Below, piece after piece: positions 5,177 to 8,115 of a stretch of DNA of 8,115 bases (the stretch's first letter is position 1; each line of letters begins with the position of its first letter). The notes beneath the pieces were generated by a model, which was not told the DNA's origin, searched no databases, and saw nothing but the letters and a program-made list of their open reading frames with translations. The stretch comes from an uncultured Collinsella sp. (lineage in GTDB: Bacteria > Actinomycetota > Coriobacteriia > Coriobacteriales > Coriobacteriaceae). The DNA lies in assembly GCA_934654605.1 (NCBI GenBank), contig CAKUGH010000064.1:1-8115 (forward strand), in the 5' to 3' direction. The position numbers and the translations under genes are program-made.

Positions 5177-5312
5177 GGGCCGCGTGCCCGCCCGCAATAT
5201 ATTTGATTGATCGCGAGTTCCGCACGCAAAGAAGGCCACTTAATGTGGCCTTCGTCTTGCGCAGGACTGCCCGAGCAGGCAATCAAATATATTGCGGGCG
5301 GGCACGCGGCCC
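5177..5312. repeat. 33-bp perfect inverted repeat flanking a 70-bp hairpin-bearing centre
   Basis: Arms 5177-5209 and 5280-5312 are exact reverse complements over 33 bp (starting GGGCCGCGTGCCCG and ending ATTTGATTG on the left), with 70 bp between. The right arm ends 8 nt from the stop codon of the minus-strand hydrolase gene. No ORF or transposase lies inside. It could be a small non-autonomous (MITE-like) element, a cruciform-forming palindromic repeat, or the border of an invertible segment. AA flanks both outer ends, too little to call a target duplication. Confidence 0.93.
5231..5253 (-). terminator. Hairpin, probable terminator for the PcsB-like gene
   Basis: GAAGGCCAC (5231-5239) pairs with GTGGCCTTC (5245-5253) around a 5-nt loop. 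On the minus strand the stem is followed by TTTGCG, a short U-run; a further CGCAA/TTGCG pairing (5225-5229, 5257-5261) can extend the base. It lies 68 nt after the hydrolase stop at 5321, and could also stop plus-strand readthrough from the convergent surface-protein gene, which has no other visible terminator. Confidence 0.45.
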
Positions 5313-5320
5313 AATCGGCG

Positions 5321-6526
5321 TTACGACAGCGCAATACCGCCGAGCCAGCCCCAGCGCACGCCAGAGCCCGTACCATAGAAGCTAATAAACGAGTCAAGCG
5401 ACTTAGACGTAATGGCGCCCTCGTTGCTCATAACGATGCCACCGCCAACATAGATGCCCACATGACCGTAGAGCAGACCAGGCGTGCCGGTGCCGCTGTG
5501 CGACGAGTCGGCCACGATCATGCCCACCTGCAGCGCCGAACGATCGGAGCTATAGCACCAGGCGTTGAACATGTCGCACGCGTTGCCGCCAAAGTAGCCC
5601 ACGCCGGCGTTGCGGAACACGTTGGTAACCCAGGCGGCGCACCAGTTCAGGCCAGGCGAAGGCGTGGAATAGCATGCGTTGACGACAGCCTGCTGTTTGC
5701 CCGATCCGGCGTTCTGCTGCGGGGTTCCGGGAGCGTACGAACCGCCGCCCGAGTTCGAACCGCTCGAAGAGTTGTTCTTGTTCGCCGCAGCCGCAGCAGC
5801 TGCGGCGGCCTTCTTGGCGGCCTCCTCGGCCTGGGCGGCAGCGAGAATCTCGGAATCGCGCTGGGCCATGAGCTCCTTGACGTCATCGGAAAGGCCGTTC
5901 AGCACGGTCTGGACCTCTTGCTGCTTGGCCTGCATGTCCTGCATCTGGGCCGTCTGCTGGTCCTTGAGCTTCTCCAAGTCGGCCTTCTGCGACTCGAGCT
6001 CGGACTTTTGCGTGTCGAGCTCCTTTTGGATGGTCTGAATGTCCTCGATGGCGTCGCGATCGCTCTTGTTGATCTTCTCGACGTAATGAGCGTTGGCGAC
6101 GAGTTCCTCAAACGAACCCGATGCCAGCAGCAGCGACAGGATATTGGTGCCGCCCGACTTGTAGCTGGCGGCAACGCGATCGGAAAGGTCGCCGCGCTTC
6201 TTCTTAAGCTCGGCCTTCTTGGTGTCGATCTGAGCCTGCGTCTCGTCAATCTGGCCCTGTACGCCTTCGATATCGCTGAGCGTCTGGGCATTCTTATTGG
6301 CGAGCGCCGCGTACTCGTTGGCGATGCTGTCGAGCTGGGCCTGGACCTCGTCGAGCTGGGCCTGGGCGGCATTCAGTTTGTCAGTGGTTTCCTTTGTGGC
6401 CTCAGCCGCATGGGCGCGAACGGGCAAGCCAAAAAGAACGGCCGCGGAAGCGGCGCCGAAAAGAGCCTTAAGGGCAGTGCGGCGCGAAAGCTCCTGCGTA
6501 AAGATGGAATCGTTGTTTGGTGACAT
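5321..6526 (-). CDS. PcsB/CwlO-type peptidoglycan hydrolase with C-terminal Cys-His peptidase domain
   Basis: A 401-residue exported protein. The N-terminus has SRRTALKALFGAASAAVLFG and an AHA cleavage site near residue 40; the twin arginines (15-16) resemble a Tat signal. Residues about 45-245 are a long coiled coil with the PcsB/CwlO-type segment YKSGGTNILSLLLASGSFEELVANA (split about 122-146), known in that family to hold the enzyme in an autoinhibited state. An Ala-rich then Ser/Gly/Asn linker (about 229-280) leads to a papain-like peptidase domain of the NlpC/P60-CHAP type with LNWCAAWV (Cys296) and YGHVGIYVGGG (His355). Members cut peptidoglycan stem peptides or cross-links during growth and division, often activated by FtsEX. 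The ATG at 6526 has GGAG 5 nt upstream (6532-6535); TATAAA (6548-6553) is a possible -10. It is divergent from galE and convergent with the surface-protein gene. The exact bond cleaved cannot be assigned. Confidence 0.9.
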   Translation of the reverse strand: MSPNNDSIFTQELSRRTALKALFGAASAAVLFGLPVRAHAAEATKETTDKLNAAQAQLDEVQAQLDSIANEYAALANKNAQTLSDIEGVQGQIDETQAQIDTKKAELKKKRGDLSDRVAASYKSGGTNILSLLLASGSFEELVANAHYVEKINKSDRDAIEDIQTIQKELDTQKSELESQKADLEKLKDQQTAQMQDMQAKQQEVQTVLNGLSDDVKELMAQRDSEILAAAQAEEAAKKAAAAAAAAANKNNSSSGSNSGGGSYAPGTPQQNAGSGKQQAVVNACYSTPSPGLNWCAAWVTNVFRNAGVGYFGGNACDMFNAWCYSSDRSALQVGMIVADSSHSGTGTPGLLYGHVGIYVGGGIVMSNEGAITSKSLDSFISFYGTGSGVRWGWLGGIALS

Positions 6527-6752
6527 ATGTACTCCGTTACATGTTTATTTATATGTCGCTCAACTTAAACATATTAGCGTACATAGAGCGCATCCCAACG
6601 ATTTCCACGAACGGCAGCAAATCGCATGGTCGGCGGCTCGTAAATGCGTCCCAAGCTAAAGGCAAAGATTATGCAAGTAACGCCCTATGAGTACGTTAAC
6701 ATCAATCCTCTGGTTTTCCTGCCCCGCGCGTTTTGGGCGCCCCTAGCTGCGC

Positions 6753-6758
6753 TATACT
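6753..6758 (+). promoter_or_regulatory. Candidate -10 box (TATACT) of the galE promoter
   Basis: TATACT 37 nt upstream of the galE ATG, with only a weak TTTTGG (6731-6736) at 16 bp spacing as -35. The same TATACT hexamer precedes the phosphoketolase and regulator genes, suggesting a common sigma-70-type -10 in this genome. The remaining divergent intergenic sequence to 6527 shows several ACAT(A/G)T hexamers near the hydrolase start but no clear RNA structure. Confidence 0.5.
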
Positions 6759-6795
6759 CCCCTCAAGAAGTGTTCCTGATTCGATAGGAGACTAC

Positions 6796-7857
6796 ATGTC
6801 CAAAGCACTCGACCCCAAAGACACCTGCGTCCTCGTTACCGGCGGCGCCGGCTTTATCGGCTCGCACACCGTCGTTCAGCTGCTCGAGGGCGGCTACCAG
6901 GTTGTCGTCGTCGATGACCTCTCCAACTCCAGCGCTGTCGCCATCGACCGCGTCAAGACCATCGTGGGCGACGAGGCCGCCAAGAACCTCACCTTCTACG
7001 AGGCCAACGTGCTCGACCGCGATGCGATGAACAAGATCTTCGATACCCACCAGATCGACCGCGTCATCCACTTCGCCGGCTTTAAGGCCGTCGGCGAGTC
7101 GGTGAGCAAGCCCGTCGAGTACTACCACAACAACATCGAGAACACCCTGGTGCTCATCGATGTCATGCGCAACCATGGCTGCAAGTCCATCATCTTCTCG
7201 AGCTCCTCAACCGTCTACGGCGATCCCGACAACCCGCCCGTCACCGAGGAGGATCCCAAGAAGCCCGCGACCAACCCCTATGGTTGGACCAAGTGGATGA
7301 TTGAGCAGATTCTCATGGACGTCCACACCGCCGACCCCGAGTGGGACGTCGTGCTACTCCGTTACTTCAACCCCATCGGCGCCCATCCGTCGGGCCTGAT
7401 CGGCGAGGACCCCAAGGGCATCCCCAACAACCTGGTGCCCTACGTCGCGCAGGTCGCCGTGGGCAAGCTCGAGGCCGTTCAGGTCTTTGGCAACGACTAC
7501 CCCACCCCCGACGGCACCGGCGTGCGCGACTACATCCACGTTTGCGACCTGGCTTCTGGTCACGTGGCCGCCCTCAACTGGATGAACGGCAAGACCGGCG
7601 TCGAGATCTTTAACCTGGGCACCGGTACCGGCACCTCGGTGCTCGAGGTCGTTGCCGCCTTCTCCAAGGCCTGCGGCAAAGAGCTGCCCTATGTGATCCG
7701 CGAGCGCCGCGCCGGCGACATCGCCGCCAACTGGTGCGATGCCTCCAAGGCCGAGCGCATGATGGGCTGGAAGGCTCAGTACGACATCGCGGACATGTGC
7801 CGCGACAGCTGGAACTGGCAGAGCCACAACCCCAACGGCTTCGCCGACGCTGAGTAG
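6796..7857 (+). CDS. galE: UDP-glucose 4-epimerase GalE
   Basis: NAD-dependent extended short-chain dehydrogenase that interconverts UDP-galactose and UDP-glucose: the last Leloir-pathway step, and a source of UDP-galactose for surface glycans. The 353-residue protein (family about 340) shows the NAD-binding TGGAGFIGSH (15-24), DDLSNSS (40-46), the HFAGFKAVGES segment (92-102), FSSSSTVYGD (134-143; Ser137 aligns with the catalytic Ser), the catalytic YGWTK (Tyr162, Lys166), LRYFNPIGAHPSG (188-200), the substrate-site NNLVPYV (211-217) and DGTGVRDYIHV (239-249). The ATG at 6796 has AGGAG 5 nt upstream (6786-6790); the longer frame from 6733 starts upstream of the -10 box. It is single-gene, with a strong terminator after the stop, and next to malQ, consistent with a sugar-use neighbourhood. 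Some homologues also act on UDP-GlcNAc/GalNAc; that cannot be excluded. Confidence 0.96.
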   Translation: MSKALDPKDTCVLVTGGAGFIGSHTVVQLLEGGYQVVVVDDLSNSSAVAIDRVKTIVGDEAAKNLTFYEANVLDRDAMNKIFDTHQIDRVIHFAGFKAVGESVSKPVEYYHNNIENTLVLIDVMRNHGCKSIIFSSSSTVYGDPDNPPVTEEDPKKPATNPYGWTKWMIEQILMDVHTADPEWDVVLLRYFNPIGAHPSGLIGEDPKGIPNNLVPYVAQVAVGKLEAVQVFGNDYPTPDGTGVRDYIHVCDLASGHVAALNWMNGKTGVEIFNLGTGTGTSVLEVVAAFSKACGKELPYVIRERRAGDIAANWCDASKAERMMGWKAQYDIADMCRDSWNWQSHNPNGFADAE

Positions 7858-7881
7858 TCACTCCTCCGCGCTAGATTTTGG

Positions 7882-7915
7882 GCCCCGGTCTCCAATGTGA
7901 GACCGGGGCTTTTTT
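7882..7915 (+). terminator. Intrinsic terminator of galE
   Basis: A perfect 11-bp GC-rich stem, GCCCCGGTCTC (7882-7892) with GAGACCGGGGC (7899-7909), a 6-nt loop and TTTTTT (7910-7915). It lies 24 nt after the galE stop and separates galE from malQ. Confidence 0.97.
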
Positions 7916-7964
7916 CATGGCATGTAACCATTCACCGAAATACTTCCAACTTTTTTATCTTGCA

Positions 7965-7994
7965 TGTACATGTTTAAACAACTTGTTTTACAAT
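7965..7994 (+). promoter_or_regulatory. Candidate promoter of the malQ-like gene (TGTACA / TACAAT)
   Basis: TGTACA (7965-7970) and TACAAT (7989-7994) with 18 bp spacing lie in an AT-rich patch. The palindromes CATGTACATG (7963-7972) and GTTTAAAC (7972-7979) overlap the -35 and spacer, so a regulator may bind here. The start codon is at 8080, giving an unusually long leader of about 80 nt with a weak inverted repeat AGAACA/TGTTCT (8009-8014, 8027-8032). Confidence 0.4.
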
Positions 7995-8079
7995 AGGCGT
8001 ATCGAATCAGAACACCGGGGGCGGACTGTTCTTCCATCGGCAGGACGGCCCCACGACAAAAAGGTTGGTGAGCGCATTC

Positions 8080-8115
8080 ATGGAGCGTGCAAGCGGTGTC
8101 CTCATGCCCGTCTCA
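8080..8115 (+). CDS. malQ: Probable 4-alpha-glucanotransferase (amylomaltase), first 12 residues only
   Basis: The ATG at 8080 is preceded by GGTGAG with a 7-nt spacer and encodes MERASGVLMPVS before the window ends. The pattern R-x-SG-(I/V)-L-(L/M)-PVS at the extreme N-terminus is the typical opening of GH77 4-alpha-glucanotransferases, where it is normally followed by SLPGPYGIG-like sequence. These enzymes transfer glucan segments between maltodextrins in the cytosol and feed glycogen or starch breakdown. Only 12 residues are visible, so the call rests on this one motif and on the sugar-metabolism context. The upstream promoter-like region and the preceding galE terminator indicate an independent transcription unit. 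Confidence 0.72.
   Translation, partial: MERASGVLMPVS

Noticed and set aside
4299..5282. 327-codon minus-strand frame opposite the surface-protein gene
   Set aside because: The translation has many Cys and Ile and no recognisable domain, and it covers the 3' half of a clearly coding gene plus the inverted repeat.
5177..5312. Complete insertion sequence
   Set aside because: Only 70 bp lie between the arms, with no transposase coding capacity and no clear target-site duplication.
5207..6523. 438-codon plus-strand frame opposite the hydrolase gene
   Set aside because: Low-complexity Leu/Gly/Val/Arg-rich translation typical of an antisense shadow of a GC-rich, coiled-coil gene; no ribosome binding site or domain.
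6733..6795. Longer galE start at 6733
   Set aside because: It would begin upstream of the TATACT box; the 6796 ATG with AGGAG gives the normal GalE N-terminus.
6527..6795. Riboswitch (for example cyclic-di-AMP type) in the hydrolase leader
   Set aside because: No conserved riboswitch core or strong multi-stem structure could be recognised; the leader from the candidate -10 is only about 15 nt.

Overview
The window looks like the chromosome of a gut actinobacterium of the class Coriobacteriia, most likely Collinsella or a close relative. This is inferred from GC-rich genes with C/G-ending codons and from the mix of carbohydrate genes; no database search was possible. Most of it is ordinary core genome. 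One AT-richer block, about 2951-5170, has different base and codon use and looks horizontally acquired, probably from a gut Firmicute.

Layout. 1-477 (minus) is the N-terminal part of a phosphoketolase, cut by the window edge. Its promoter carries two near-identical palindromic operators 21 bp apart. 682-1710 (minus) is a LacI/GalR-family repressor, the obvious candidate to bind them. A divergent intergenic region follows, then murB (1929-2891, plus), closed by a strong intrinsic terminator. The AT-rich block comes next. It starts with a 12-bp inverted repeat, then a strong Shine-Dalgarno and ATG opening a 35-codon leader ORF made almost wholly of a perfect pentanucleotide tandem repeat (15 copies of GCTCG). 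A terminator-like hairpin and further leader structure lead to a 573-aa secreted, cell-wall-anchored protein (GLUG-like repeats, FIVAR-like helices, LPXTG-like tail). Beyond it, a 33-bp perfect inverted repeat 70 bp apart frames a smaller hairpin. Then come a minus-strand PcsB/CwlO-type peptidoglycan hydrolase (5321-6526), galE (6796-7857, plus) with a textbook terminator, and the first 12 codons of a probable malQ (8080 to the edge).

How the genes fit together. Phosphoketolase, the LacI-type regulator, galE and malQ point to a sugar-fermenting lifestyle with transcriptional control by sugar availability. murB and the PcsB-like hydrolase are cell-wall synthesis and remodelling genes, and the inserted surface protein would be displayed on that wall.

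The most interesting part is the leader of the surface-protein gene. The repeat tract is a classic hypermutable contingency-locus motif, but no frame through it joins the surface protein. In the present repeat number translation stops at 3132, before the terminator-like hairpin (3188-3227). Gain or loss of one repeat would extend translation through the hairpin, to 3268 or 3254. This suggests, as inference, a phase-variable switch in which repeat slippage controls premature termination in the leader rather than the reading frame of the structural gene.
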